Both the position numbers and the translations under genes were made by a program. Source: Malania oleifera (taxonomy: Eukaryota; Streptophyta; Magnoliopsida; Santalales; Ximeniaceae). Taken from it: a DNA stretch of 64,000 nucleotides. Position 1 is the stretch's first letter. Each line of letters opens with the position of its first letter. The notes beneath the pieces were generated by a model. That model had not been told where the DNA came from and searched no databases. It was given only the letters and a program-made list of their open reading frames with translations. The stretch spans positions 71,331,348 to 71,395,347 of the forward strand of contig NC_080427.1 in the NCBI RefSeq assembly GCF_029873635.1. The letters run 5' to 3'. This document shows positions 24,439 to 36,731 of this stretch, one piece after another.

Positions 24439-25242
24439 GCACCACAAATTTCACTGCATATTCCCCAACAGTCATATTCCTCTACGTCAGGTTGGTAAAT
24501 TCCTCAATCTTTTCCTCTCTAGTGGATGAGGAAAAATAACTATCAAAGAACAACTCTTTAAATTGTTCCCAAGTCAGTGCCACCTTTACTACCCTCTGTC
24601 CCTCTAGCAGTTTCACAGAAAGCCACCAACGTTTCGCATCTCCAGTCATCTTAAATGCAGCATAACGGACTTTCTGCTCTTCCGTGCATCTGAGTACTTC
24701 CATTATCTCTTAAATTTCCTCAGCCCAGTTCTCTGCAACCACCGGATTAGGTCCTCCCTCAAAAGTAAAAGGGTTCAACCTCATAAACTCTTGGATGCTA
24801 CAACCCTGATCTACAGCTGGGCAGTTCTGCTCTCTATGATCCTTCCTCATTTTTGCCCTAACCTAACGGGCTATACCCCTCAGCATCCTGGAAGTATCAA
24901 TATCCCCCTCACTTGAAGTCTCCGAGTCATCTCTTTCTTCACCCTCTACATCCTCGCTCTTAGAATCCATCCTTAAAATAGGACAAAAAATAGTTAAAAT
25001 TCCATTATTATAACATTCTCAACATAATCATTAAACTAAAATCCAATACATGTTCAAATCTCTAAGTTAAGGACCAGTCCTACAGCTAAGAAACGAAATC
25101 ATCTAAGTTTTGTCGTGGTTTTTCTGAAACCGTCGACTGCTTTAGAAAAATCACAGAAAGTTGTTGATCATCTGTTCCTATACTCTGGTATTAATCATCC
25201 CAAAGTCTGTAGAACCTAAAATCTAATGCTTTGATACCAAAC
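24439..25242 (-). other. gag N-terminal region and leader of minus-strand Gypsy (fossil part)
   Basis: The minus strand reads a gag start near 24970 (MDSKSED...), then FMRLNPFTFEGGPNPV and the capsid-like [10 protein letters not shown]. The leader (25228-24980) starts with the primer-binding site. Confidence 0.75.
25228..25239 (-). other. primer-binding site of minus-strand Gypsy
   Basis: The minus strand reads TGGTATCAAAGC, three bases from the end of LTR B, close to the initiator tRNA-Met complement. Confidence 0.75.
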
Positions 25243-27659
25243 TATAACGCCCCGAACCCAAAACTAGGGTCTGGAGTGTTATTTAAAATATATCTTTGAT
25301 ACCACCTTGTGACACCCCGAACCTACCAAGTGGAGCCCAGGTGCCACGTGTTCCATTTACCTGTATCTGATATTCTCACATCGATTATGCAGCAGAAATA
25401 ATAACCACTCCTCAATAATATACTAGAGTTTCTACATATCTATAATCTCAAAAGGTATTTTCCATCATCTAGTATTCACAAACATATATACATATATACA
25501 TCCCAAAAAACTTAAACAAACCCAAAAATATATATACATCCAAAAATCTATACCCTGTCTCTCTAAAAAATGCTACACCAACCCCGAGCTCATTAGGCTT
25601 GATTACGCGGAGGTCCTGAAAAAGATAGAATTCATATCGGGTGAGACACATCTCAGTAAGTCAAAATAGATTTGCACTAGTGTGTGGTTATCATAAGGTT
25701 AAGTGTACAAAATATAATCACCATTTATAAAATTATCACAGTTATGAAACCATTCCCTATCCCTTCTCACACACATGCTGGATATTTTATAAACGAGAGT
25801 TCCTAAGGATTGGGGTAATTACCCGCCCATACAAGTAGCATCCCTCTACTTTGATACCTTATGCAACCCATGGCTACAACTGAAGCATATCAGGACACTT
25901 ACCTTACTCAATAAGCCCTCAAGTGGATAATTTATCTTGTACTCACACACACATTCAAACAAAAGTTTACTAGCAGAAGTTCTCGAGAATAGGAAAGATT
26001 ACCCGCCCATACAAGTAGCTTCCCTTTACCCTAATACATAATTTAGCCCAATATAGCTACATCTGATATTAATCTGGGCACTCGCCTTTCTCAGCAAGCC
26101 CTCGAGTGGAGTGTATACTTCCTCCCAAATAAATATAATACTACAATATATAATACATATTTACTTTACTCTGTATCTGTTATCTCTGTATTACTAATCT
26201 TTTCATATTCTTAGTATTTCACATAACATAATTCACTTTCACATTTCGCATTTTTCTGATTTCATGCTACTTTGTATTCACATCTGCATTCACATGTTCT
26301 GTTCTCATATTATCCACTAATTAAACTAATTATGCAATTAGAACTCACTCTTAGATGGATAATCACTATCATGCTTCCCCCCATGATAGGTTGTGTGGTC
26401 CGAAGGCTGGACTTAATTGTTGACTTTGGTGTATTCCCAAGAGAGGGTGTGAATTGGATATTTAAAAATTTTTGCATAGGTTCAACTAATCCAATAGCAG
26501 TATTATACAACCTAGGGTCTGTCTATGTAATCCCAAATGCGAAGATAAATATAATATGTGAAAATTTAAATCATGCACAACATTCACAGAATATTGAAGA
26601 AAACATACACGTGTAGTAAATAAATTGCGGAAAAATAAAGTGCATACACAATATGTTATTGGGGTTCGGCCAATACTGCCTACGTCCCCGCCTCAACTCC
26701 CAAGCTAGAGGATTACCACTATTGCTCACTTAACGGGTGGAGCAACACCATTTACAACTAAGTCAAATTCTGAGGGCTAACCTCAACCTTTACACTCTCC
26801 TTACAAGGTGAAGAAGGCCCTAACAACTAATCCTTCCGAGTTAGATCAAACCCCCTTAGGCCAGTCTTGGGATACAATCAATGAGTATGAAATTTTACGT
26901 ATAATATAAATGTTTCTCAACTAAGTAGACTATGTACCGATTCAGCACAGGATAATCAATGCACATCAATTAGATAAGAACTACAAGTTTAGTGCAAATA
27001 TGTGTAATACCACTCAATGTAATGTCACTATGCAATCAAGTGCAAAAGTGTATTGTCAATCTATCTTTGAAACAATATACTAATATGTATCAACCAAAGA
27101 TAGGGTTTCAAAGTTTTTAAATAATGTGATTAAATATCTCAAAATATAAGCACAAGAGATATTAGCAATCCAAGCTTGCAAAAATGTTTTCTACAAGAAC
27201 GCAATACAAGCTCAAGAGTTTGCAATAATAGTGCAAAGACTCACAAGCTCTCAAAATTTTCCCCACAAATGAATTTATAGATTAAAATCAATGCAGAAAA
27301 TTTATAACTTACTCTCACAAGAAAATCAACACTCAATCAAAACAAAGAGAGTATAGCTTGTGTAAGGGACTGTAGGTACTCTCAAGATAATCTCACTCGA
27401 CAAGATTTTGCAAAGGAATAAGTAAAGGAGGAATATTTTGGCTTGGAGAATGAAGAAGGGCTCTCAAAAATTTAGAGAAAATATTTGCTAATTAAATCCC
27501 TAATCTCCTCTTAATCTTGCAAATGAGGCCATATACATAGACATGACACAAATTATGACCGTTGAGGACACTATAGGAATTATTAAAATTGTTTAAAATG
27601 AGTTTAATGAAAATATCCTTGATTTACCCCAATTAACTTCGGTAAAAATTAGGCCAACC

Positions 27660-27960
27660 CGAGAGTTTCGGTTTACAGAGCCATAGGTTCAGTCACTCGG
27701 ACAAACACATGATGAAAAGTAATATTTGAAGTTTGGGTGCCTAAAAAATGGTTCGGGTGGCTAAACTAGGTGATTTTCAAAATGTCTGAGATTCGGTCGC
27801 CTAGACTTAAGTTCGGTCTATCAAACTTGCATGTTCGGTTGCTTAAGGTCAAAATGACCGTGGAGTTCGGGCGCCCAGGTTGTTGGAAAAAGTCAGGGTT
27901 TGAGTTCGGTCGACCATGAACACTTAGTTCATTTGGGTTCGGTCGCCTGAAGCCTTTTCA
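27660..27960 (-). promoter_or_regulatory. array of GGCGACCGAAC-type words in SIRE-like U3
   Basis: Eight or more copies of a word reading (A/T)GTTCGGTCGCC on the plus strand, with variants, are spaced about 20-50 bp apart. The array sits upstream (minus strand) of a TATA-like stretch near 27530. It holds the place that GTCGAC clusters hold in the Gypsy LTRs. Confidence 0.5.
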
Positions 27961-28299
27961 AAAAAAGGATCTAAGTCTTATGTTTACCCCTGATTGCATA
28001 GATGATAGTGGGGACTTATTCTAAATGTCTGTGCAAGATCCTAAGGTCTTTCTAAGGTTTTTTTCCTAGACCCAAAACTCTGGTTTGGTCAACTGAAGGG
28101 TGTTCCCTAAGGTCATTCAACGGTCTTGAGCTTATAGGTTCCTACATGCATGATATGTAGATTATTATAGACCCAATGAATTGAATATGAATTACAAAGA
28201 AATTAGACACTTTGGGTGTGGAGACCCGAATGATTATCATAATTTAACAATGGGAGGAGGAGAGGAAATAAGGAATTAAAGAAGGAAATTAAATAGGGT

Positions 28300-28528
28300 C
28301 TCGTCAATGAACACATGGGATTCATCGACGAGCACACATGAGGGGCCTGTCGACGAGGACGTGCCTCGTCGACGAGAAGATACCGAGAAGATATATCTCA
28401 GTTTTGAATTTCGTCGACGAGGGTAAGCATTTGTCGACAAATTTCCTTTTTGACCTCATCAACAAATTTCCTTCTTGATCTCATTGACGAAGTGACGTGG
28501 CTCGTCGATGAAGGCCAGTGTATAAATA
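28300..28528 (+). promoter_or_regulatory. LTR core promoter: palindrome cluster plus TATA box
   Basis: About nine GTCGAC-like words, with a perfect CTCGTCGACGAG at 28365-28376, lead into TATAAATA at 28521-28528. The second LTR has the same set in 34745-34882 (palindrome 34815-34826, TATA 34875-34882). Confidence 0.62.
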
Positions 28529-29215
28529 GCCCAAACTTCATTTTTTAGCTGAAAACCCACACACACATCCTCTTCTCTCTCTCTCTCCTATTCAAACCAT
28601 CTTCCTTCTCACTAAGTTTTCAGGTCGGATTCTTGTCGGTTCGACAATCTGAGGCCACCACGACATTCTTGGGAAAGTTCTCTACAAATCTACTAGAGTG
28701 GATCGTTGGTGGGGCTACCTTGGATTTCATCCCAAGTTTAGAGTAAGGCTTTATATTTAGTATTTGACTTTCTTGTAGTTGTAGAAATTGTAATAGTCAA
28801 GAAAATAGTGAAGTTTTGTTCGGGGAGATGTTGATTTCAGGGTATTGAATGGGGAACCCTGCAGGTGTAGAAAGATAAGGGAATAAACTGAAGCAGCTAT
28901 TTTCCATGAAAATTATTATTACTTATTAGCAAATTAATTTTCAGAAAAAGCATGTATTATATGTATGAGTATATTGGTAGAAAAAGGCATATTTGGGAAA
29001 ATACTACTGTTATACAGGACATATGATTTTTAGAATGGAAGTTATGGTTTTATTCAGCATTGTGTGGCATGAATATTATTTTACTCAAACTGTATTATGT
29101 TAATCAAATTTATAGGAAAAGCATACTTGCAATTATTTCAGTATAATACGATACATTATGATTTCAGAATACATGATAAATAATACCTTCATCCTGATCA
29201 GTATGTATGTTATGT

Positions 29216-29345
29216 TTGGTGCAAGGCCGTAATTGATAGCTGGCACAAGGTCGTGGATTATGTATGTTTTCAGCGCAAGGCCGTAATTATGAATGCTTCG
29301 GTGCAAGGCCGCAGATATGAATGTAATCAATGCAAGGCTACATTT
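29216..29345 (+). repeat. 28-bp tandem repeat (CAAGGCCG) in the LTR
   Basis: Five diverged units of about 28 bp, each with GCAAGGCCG followed by 'tatgaatg'-like sequence. The array recurs at 35627-35755 in the other LTR and at 58567-58700, inverted, in the LTR piece at 57643. Confidence 0.8.
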
Positions 29346-30325
29346 ATTTATGCTATTACAGAAATCAGAACATGCTATCAATTTATTTACGTTAAACAGT
29401 ATATTATCATGTATTATATGTTAGCATAACCCGGATGATAGTTCAAATTAGTTATAGGAGCACGGTACTGCAGCTATATATGAAAGTTCAGTTCAGTTCA
29501 GACTTGTGCTAACCACCCTTGCTAGTAAAGGGGGTGAGAGATGGATAGTCGATGTGACTTTTAGTGTAGAGTTGTAGATGTCCATTGGCAGTCCGGACCA
29601 GGGTGTGGCGGGCCCATCGTACTTACATACATTTTTTGAGTCGGCAGTGGTCGGCCAGCCATTGTCAGGTCCCGCCTTCGGGCTACATAACCCGTCATAG
29701 GGGGTAATACATGACATCAACTAGCTATCCATCCTGAGTAAATTTTAGAATTACTAGTTATGTTAGATGATTTATGAACTATATGATTTAGTAGAATTAT
29801 GAACTTATATGTTTACTCAGTTATGTTATTAATAGTGTTTTCAAGTATGTGACATGTACTGTATATCTATTATAACATTAAATATTCATGTTGTCACACA
29901 ACTGTATTTAGTTTATTTCCCTTACTGAGATGTGTCTCACCCCAACTTAAATCATTTTAGGGAACCCAGATAGACTGGCGGACCGAGGTCACCGCTGAGG
30001 CAGTATTTATCACCCCCTAGGAGGGTGAGTCTTTTGTACTAGGGGCACCGGGTTTGGATATCAGATCCTAGATTTATCTTTTGATGTTGTTAGGGATTGT
30101 ATATGTGTATACATGTAGTATTATGGTGGACTATAAATAACTCTGGTATTGTGCACTTTATGGTTTGGAGAATGAAATTTTACTTTTACTACTGCTTAGG
30201 TTTCCGCTGTGTATGACATGTGTATCCCCGCTACCCAAGGGTTCGAGTTGATGTTGTGGCTAATTAGTTGTATCAGAGTGTTAATATAATTAATTATATA
30301 GTAATTGGACCAGGTCGTTACAGTT

Positions 30326-30337
30326 TGGTATCAGAGC
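30326..30337 (+). other. primer-binding site of Tekay-like element
   Basis: TGGTATCAGAGC, three bases after the 5' LTR end. Confidence 0.85.
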
Positions 30338-33300
30338 CTAGGATGCTAGGTTCTGTAGACTCTAGAATGCACCAATAATAATACCAGAGTATAGGATAAG
30401 GGAATTTGAGGTCTGGTTTTGTAGTCTAGATGCTGGACTACCGTGATGGTTTGTGTGATTTTCCTGGGGTGACGATTTTAGGAAAGCCATTGTAAACTAT
30501 CGTTGGGTTGGATATCTAGGTTGCAGGATTGAACCTTGAATTAAGATCCGGGGTGATGAATTAGTTTAAGATACAATATACTAGTTAGATGATATGTTAT
30601 GGAGATAGGGTCCTAAATTAAATTTATTGACTTTTCAGAATGCACCCTGGAGGTAGTAGCGCCCATGCTAGTGCGAATGAGGGAGCTAGACCCTCAGGCG
30701 CTGCGGGCGATGATTCAGATGCGGTATTGCGCAGCGTGGTGTAGCAAGTCATGACTAAAATTGCCACGAACTCCAAAGAGCTGAGTGGTTCGTCTGTAGG
30801 CCACGATAGCTCAATTGAGAAGTTTATTAAGATGAATCCTCTGGCTTTCTTAGGAGGAACTGATCCTGCTGTCGCTGAAAATTGGGTGCAACAGATTGAG
30901 CAAGTGTTTGCAGTGCTACAGTGTACTGAGGAGTAAAGGGTACTGTTCGCTATGTACAAATTAACCGGAGAGGTCGAGAGATGGCGGACGACAGTGAAAC
31001 TCCTAGAGCAGTAGAGGACAGTGCCTATGGAGATGACATGGGAGCGATTTAAGGAGATATTCTTCAATAGGTATTTCCCAGCCTCATCCAGAGAAGCTAA
31101 GATAGAAGAGTTCTTGAACCTGAAGCAAGGACAGCAGATGGTGCAACAGTACGCAGCAAGGTTTATTGAATTATCTCGCTTCGCCCCATACATTATCCCA
31201 AATGAGACGAAGAAGGTAATACAATTTGAAAGAGGCATGAGGAGAGAGATATATAAGCAGGTATCGACATTGAAATTGCAAGATATCGCTGAGCTAGTAA
31301 ACCGAGCAACTATAGAAGAGGTTGGAGAGCAATTGGAGGCTGAGGAGCAGAGATAGAAGAAGAGATCCACACCTTCTGGTTCCCAGTAGGGGGTTGGTCA
31401 TGGTTCGTGGAAAAGTGGTGGTTACTACAGAGACTGGAGGTAGGAGATAGGGAATCGTGGTTTCCAAGGTATGCAGCCACTTCCAGCTTACCCGACTTGT
31501 GGGAAGAAACACCCGAGTGAGTGCCGTGCCAGGCGAGGTATCTGCTACCGATATGGGGAGCTAAGACATGTGATGAGGGATTGTCAGGCTCATATTGGTG
31601 CTGCTCCTGCTCTTAGACCTGCTTGGAGAGGCTATCAGGCACCACGTGGAGGCTAGCAAAGGAATATGGCTCCAGCTAGGGTTTTTGCGTTAGCGCCGGG
31701 CAATATAGTGACGAGTATGGTTAATATGTTTTCATTTAAAGTTATTGCATTATTTGATTCAGGGGCCACACACTCGTTTGTGTCTATGGGATGTATTAAA
31801 TTATGTAGGGCAGACACACAATTATTAGACATTGAACTATTGGTGACTACACCGACTAGGTCAGCAGTGAGGTGTAGTAGGATGCTTCATGGCTGTCTAG
31901 TTGATATTTAGGGGAGAATTTTATCTGTTGACTTGATAGTGCTGGATATACATGGGTTTGATGTCATATTCGGTAAGGACTGGTTAGCAGGTAACTTTGC
32001 CAGTACAGATTGCCGTTCAAGGGAAGTGATATTCATACCTCCAGGAAGACCAGAATTCAGATTTATAGGGTCGTGAGTGCAATCTTTACCTCAGTTGGTT
32101 TCAGCTATTCAGGCGAGGAGACTGCTCTTGAGTGGGTGTCAGGGGTTTGTGGCCTTTATGAAGGAAATGACAGGGAATGAATTGAAGCTCACTAATACAC
32201 CAGTAGTAAAAGAATTTACAGATGTGTTTTCAGATGAATTATCAGGTTTGCCACCTAATCATGAGGTAGATTTTCATATTGAGCTGCTTTTAGGTACAAC
32301 GCCGATTTCTAAAGCACCTTACCAAATGACGCCAACAGAGTTGGCAGAATTAAAAAGTCAGTTGCAAGATTTGCTTGATAAGTGTTTTATACGACCTAGT
32401 GTATCTTTGTGGGGAGCTCCAGTACTATTTGTGAAAAAGAAAGACGGGACTATGAGGATGTGTATAGATTATAGAGAAATCAATAAGGTGACAATTAAAA
32501 ATAGGTATCCTCTACGCCGTATAGATGATTTATTTGATCAGCTCTAGGGTACACGAGTGTATTCTAAAATTGACCTTAGATAAGGATATCATCAAGTGAA
32601 GGTAAGGATAGAAGATGTATTGAAGACGGCCTTTAGGACCACATATGGGCATTATGAATTTCTTGTTATGCCTTTTGGTCTGACGAATGCTCCTATGATA
32701 TTCATGGATTTGATGAATAGGATTTTCCACCCATATTTAGACTAGTTTGTTGTTTTTTTTATTGATGATGTACTGGTCTATTCGAGGAGCTATAAGGAAC
32801 ACGAGATGCATCTAAGGCAGGTTTTGCAGACACTCAGGGACAAGAAGTTATATGCCAAGTTCAGTAAGTGTGAATTTTGGCTCGAGAAGGTTGTGTTTTT
32901 GGGGCACTTCATCTCAGGGGATGGAATTTCTATGGATCCTAATAAGATTGATGCGGTAGTGAATTGGGCTAGACCGAGGAATGTCTAGGAGATCAGGAGT
33001 TTCTTGGGGCTAACTAGATATTAACATCATTTTGTAGAAGGATTCTCAGTGTTATTAGGGCCTTTGACATGACTGACGAGGAAGAACATCAGATTTGAAT
33101 GGGACGATAGTTGTGAGTAGAGTTTTCAAGAATTAAAGTAGAGGCTTGTCACGGCACCAATGCTGATCATCCCGTCAGCGGGTTAGGGTTATGTTATCTA
33201 CAGTGATGCGTCTTTGAAGGGACTTGGTTGTGTATTGATGTAGCATGGTAGAGTGGTAGCGTATGCTTTTAGGCAACTGAAAAAATATGAAAATAACTAC

Positions 33301-34666
33301 CCTACCCATGATCTTGAATTGGCTGCAGTGGTACACGCATTGAAGATTTGGAGGCATTACTTGTATAGCGAGCGATGCGAAATCTTCTCCGAACATAAAA
33401 TTTTAAAGTACTTCTTTACTCAGAAGGAACTGAATATGAGGTAGAGAATGTGGTTGGAGCTTATTAAAGATTTCGATTGTACCATCAGTTATCAAATAGG
33501 GAAAGCAAATGTGGTAGCTGATACGTTAAGCAGGAAGTCTGTGGGACCAGTGTTGGCAGTTATGGAGATTCAGTATTCGATTTTAATGTAGGAAGCTCTA
33601 GGCTCTCAGTTATCTTTTAATACGACATTCCATCCTCAGTCAGACCGAAAAACCGAGAGGACGATACAGATATTAGAAGATATGCTTTGAGCATATGTGC
33701 TAGACATTGGGGGTAGTTGGACCCAGTTTATGCCGCTGGTGGAGTTTGCGTATAATAATAGTTATCAAGCTAGCATCAGTATGACACCGTTTGAGGCACT
33801 CTACGGTAGAAGATGTCATTCTCCTTTATATTGGGATGAGATGGGTGTGCGGCGAGTTGTGGGACCAGAGCTAGTACAGCAAGCGTGTGATAAGGTTCGA
33901 CTCTTCGGGGATAGAATCAGCGCAACTCATAGCCGACAGAAGAGTTATGCTGATAACCACCACAGGAAGTTGGAGTTTGATATCAGTGACCATGTGTTTT
34001 TGAAAATAGCTCCGTCAAAAGGGGTTATGAGATTTGGAAGGAAGGGTAAACTTAGCCTTAAGTTTATTGCCCCATTTGAGATTCTAGAGAAAATGGGGCC
34101 AGTTGCCTACAAGTTAGCTTTACCACTTGTGTTGTCCAGGATACACGACGTATTCCATGTTTCCATGTTGAGGAAATACGTCCCAGATCCTTCTCATGTA
34201 ATCAGTTATGGTGAATTAGAGTTCAGTGATTCACTAGTTTATGAGGAGGTACTAGTACAGATTCTGAACAGGAAGGAGTAGGAATTGCGTAATAAGAAGA
34301 TTCCTCTAGTAAAGGTTCTGTGGAGAAATCATGTAATAGAATAAGCTTCTTGGGAGTTTGAAGATGAAATCAAGCAGAAATACCCACAATTGTTCCAAGA
34401 AATTCAGATATAATGAGGGAAAGTGTAAGTGATTATATAATATTTCGTTTGTAGATACATGTAATAGTTTAGTTAGTAAGTAGTCTTCTAGTTTTGGGAG
34501 AATTTTATTTTATATATGTAATATCCCAAGATTTAGAATGTAACCACGATATTCCTCCGTCATAAGTGAGGGTAAGTAATAAAATAAGTAGACCGTTTAT
34601 CTTTAAGGGATGATGAATCATATAGATAGTAAATTTCGAGGACAAAATTTTATAAGGAGGGGAGAA

Positions 34667-36731
34667 TGTGGAAACCCGAATAATTATCATAATCTAATAA
34701 TAGGAGGAGGAGAGGAAAGAAGGAATTAAAAAAGGAAATTAAACAGGATCTCGTCGATGAACACAGGGGATTCATCGACAAGCACACATGAGTGGCTCGT
34801 CAACGGGGATGTGTCTCGTCGACGAGAAGATACCTCGTCAATAAAGTGATGTGGCTCGTCGACGAAGGCCAGTGTATAAATAGCTCAAACTTCATTTTTC
34901 AGCTGAAAACACACACACAAATCTTCTTCTTCTCCCTCTCTCTCTCTCTCCCTCTCTCTCTCTCTCCTATTCGAACCATCTTCCTTCTTTTTAAGTTTTT
35001 AGGCCGAATTCTTACCGATTCGATGATTTGAGGCAACCACGACACTCTTGGGAAAGTTCTCTGCAAATCTACTAGTGTGGAATGTTGGTGGGGCTGCCTT
35101 GGAATTCGTCCCAAGTTTAGGGTAAGGCTTTATATTCAGTATTTGACTTTCTTGTAGTTATAGAAATTGTAGTAGTCAAGAAAATAGTGAAGTTTTGTTT
35201 GGGGAGATGTTGATTTCAGGGTATTGAAAGGGGAACCCTGTTGGTGCAGGACTGGTTTACTTTAGGGGGATTTTCATAAGTAAGGTAAGAGAATAAACTA
35301 AAGCAACTATTTTCCATGAAAATTATTATTACTTATTAGAAAATTAATTTTCAGAAAGCATGTATTATATGTATGAGTATATTGGTAGAAAAAAGCATAT
35401 TTGGGAAAATACTACTGTTATAAAGGAAATATGATTTTTAGAATGGAAGTTATGGTTTTATTCAACATTGTGTGACATGAATATTATTTTACTCAAACTG
35501 TATTATGTTAATCAAATTTATAGGAAAAGCATACTTGCAGTTATTTCAGTATAATACCGTACATTATGATTTCAGAATACATGATAAATAATACCTTTAT
35601 CCAGATCAGTATCTATGTTATGTTCGGTGTAAGGCCATAATTGATAGTTGGCGCAAGGCTGTGGATTATGAATGTTTTTGGCGCTAGGCCGTAATTATGA
35701 ATGTTTCGGCGTAAGGCCGCAGATATGAATGTAATTGGCGCAAGGCCACAATTATTTATGCTATTACAAAAATCAGAACATGCTATTAATTTATTTACGT
35801 TAAACAGTACATTATCATATATTATATGTTAGCAGAACCCGGATGATAGTTCATATCAATTACAAGAGCACGGTACCGTAGCTATATATGAAAGTTCAGT
35901 TCAGTTCAGACTTGTGCTAACCGCCCCTACTAGTAGAGGGGGTGGGAGATGGATAGTCGATGTAGCTTTTAGTGTAGAGTTGTAGACGTCCACCTGGCAA
36001 TCCAGACGTGGATGTGGTGGGCCCATCGTACTTACAAACATTTTTGACTCGGTAGTGGTCGGCCAGCCATTGTTGGGTCCTGCCTTTCGGGCTGTAGAAC
36101 CCGTCATGGGGGTAATACATGACATCAACTAGCTATTCATCCTGGGTAAATTTCAGAATTACTAGTTATATCAGACGATTTATGAACTATATGATTTAGT
36201 AGAATTACGAACTTATATGTTTACTCAGTTTTGTTATTAATAGTAATTTCAAGTGTGTGACATGTACTGTATATCTATTATAGCATTAAATATTCATGTT
36301 GCCACACATCTGTATTTAGTTTATTTCCCTTACTGAGAGGTGTCTCACCCTAGCTTAAATCATTTCAGGGAACCCAGATAGACCGGCGAACCGGGGTCGC
36401 CGCTGAGGTAGTATTTATCACCCCGCTAGGAGCGTGAGTCTTTTGTACTAGGGTCAACTGGTTTGGATATCAGATCCTAGATTTATCTTTTGATGTTGTT
36501 AGGGATTGTATATGTGTATACATGTAGTATTATGGTGGACTGTAGATAACTCTGGTATTATGCACTTTATGGTTTGGAGAATGAAATTTTACTTCTACTG
36601 CTGCTTAGGTTTCCACTGTGTATGACATATGTATCCCCGCTACCCACGCGTTCGGGTTGATGTTATGGCTAATTAGTGGTATCAGGGTGTTAATGTAATT
36701 AATTATATAGTAATTGGAGCAATTTGTTACA
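34667..36731 (+). repeat. 3' LTR of the Tekay-like element
   Basis: 2,065 bp, TGTGGAAACCCG to TTTGTTACA, preceded by the AAGGAGGGGAGAA polypurine tract. Confidence 0.92.

Larger units (their letters stand above)
28217..30322 (+). repeat. 5' LTR of the Tekay-like element
   Basis: 2,106 bp, TGTGGAGACCCG to GGTCGTTACA. It has a GTCGAC palindrome cluster (28300-28515), TATAAATA (28521-28528), a GTGTGGCATGAA block (29047), a tandem CAAGGCCG repeat (29216-29345) and the 'acccgtcataggggg' block (29691). Confidence 0.92.
28217..36731 (+). mobile_element. Tekay/Del-like Ty3/Gypsy chromovirus (fossil)
   Basis: LTRs lie at 28217-30322 and 34667-36731 with a perfect TTGGG duplication (28212-28216, 36732-36736) in the SIRE-like LTR. 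Primer site at 30326-30337, polypurine tract at 34654-34666. Parts in order: gag (about 30640-31660; FIKMNPLAFLGGTDPAVAEN, zinc knuckle near 31540), protease (about 31730, ALFDSGATHSFVS), reverse transcriptase (32270-32990), RNase H (about 33080-33560), integrase (about 33600-34200; TPFEALYGRRCHSPLYWDE) and a chromodomain-like tail (34280-34400). It is the most recent insertion of the nest, yet broken (well over ten breaks). The LTRs look about 90% identical, a few million years old. Confidence 0.92.

Noticed and set aside
29216-29345. CRISPR-like regular repeats
   Set aside because: Units are contiguous and diverged with no unique spacers, inside an LTR of a plant element.
30624-31370. 248-codon open frame opposite the Tekay-like gag
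   Set aside because: Antisense shadow of gag; no motifs.
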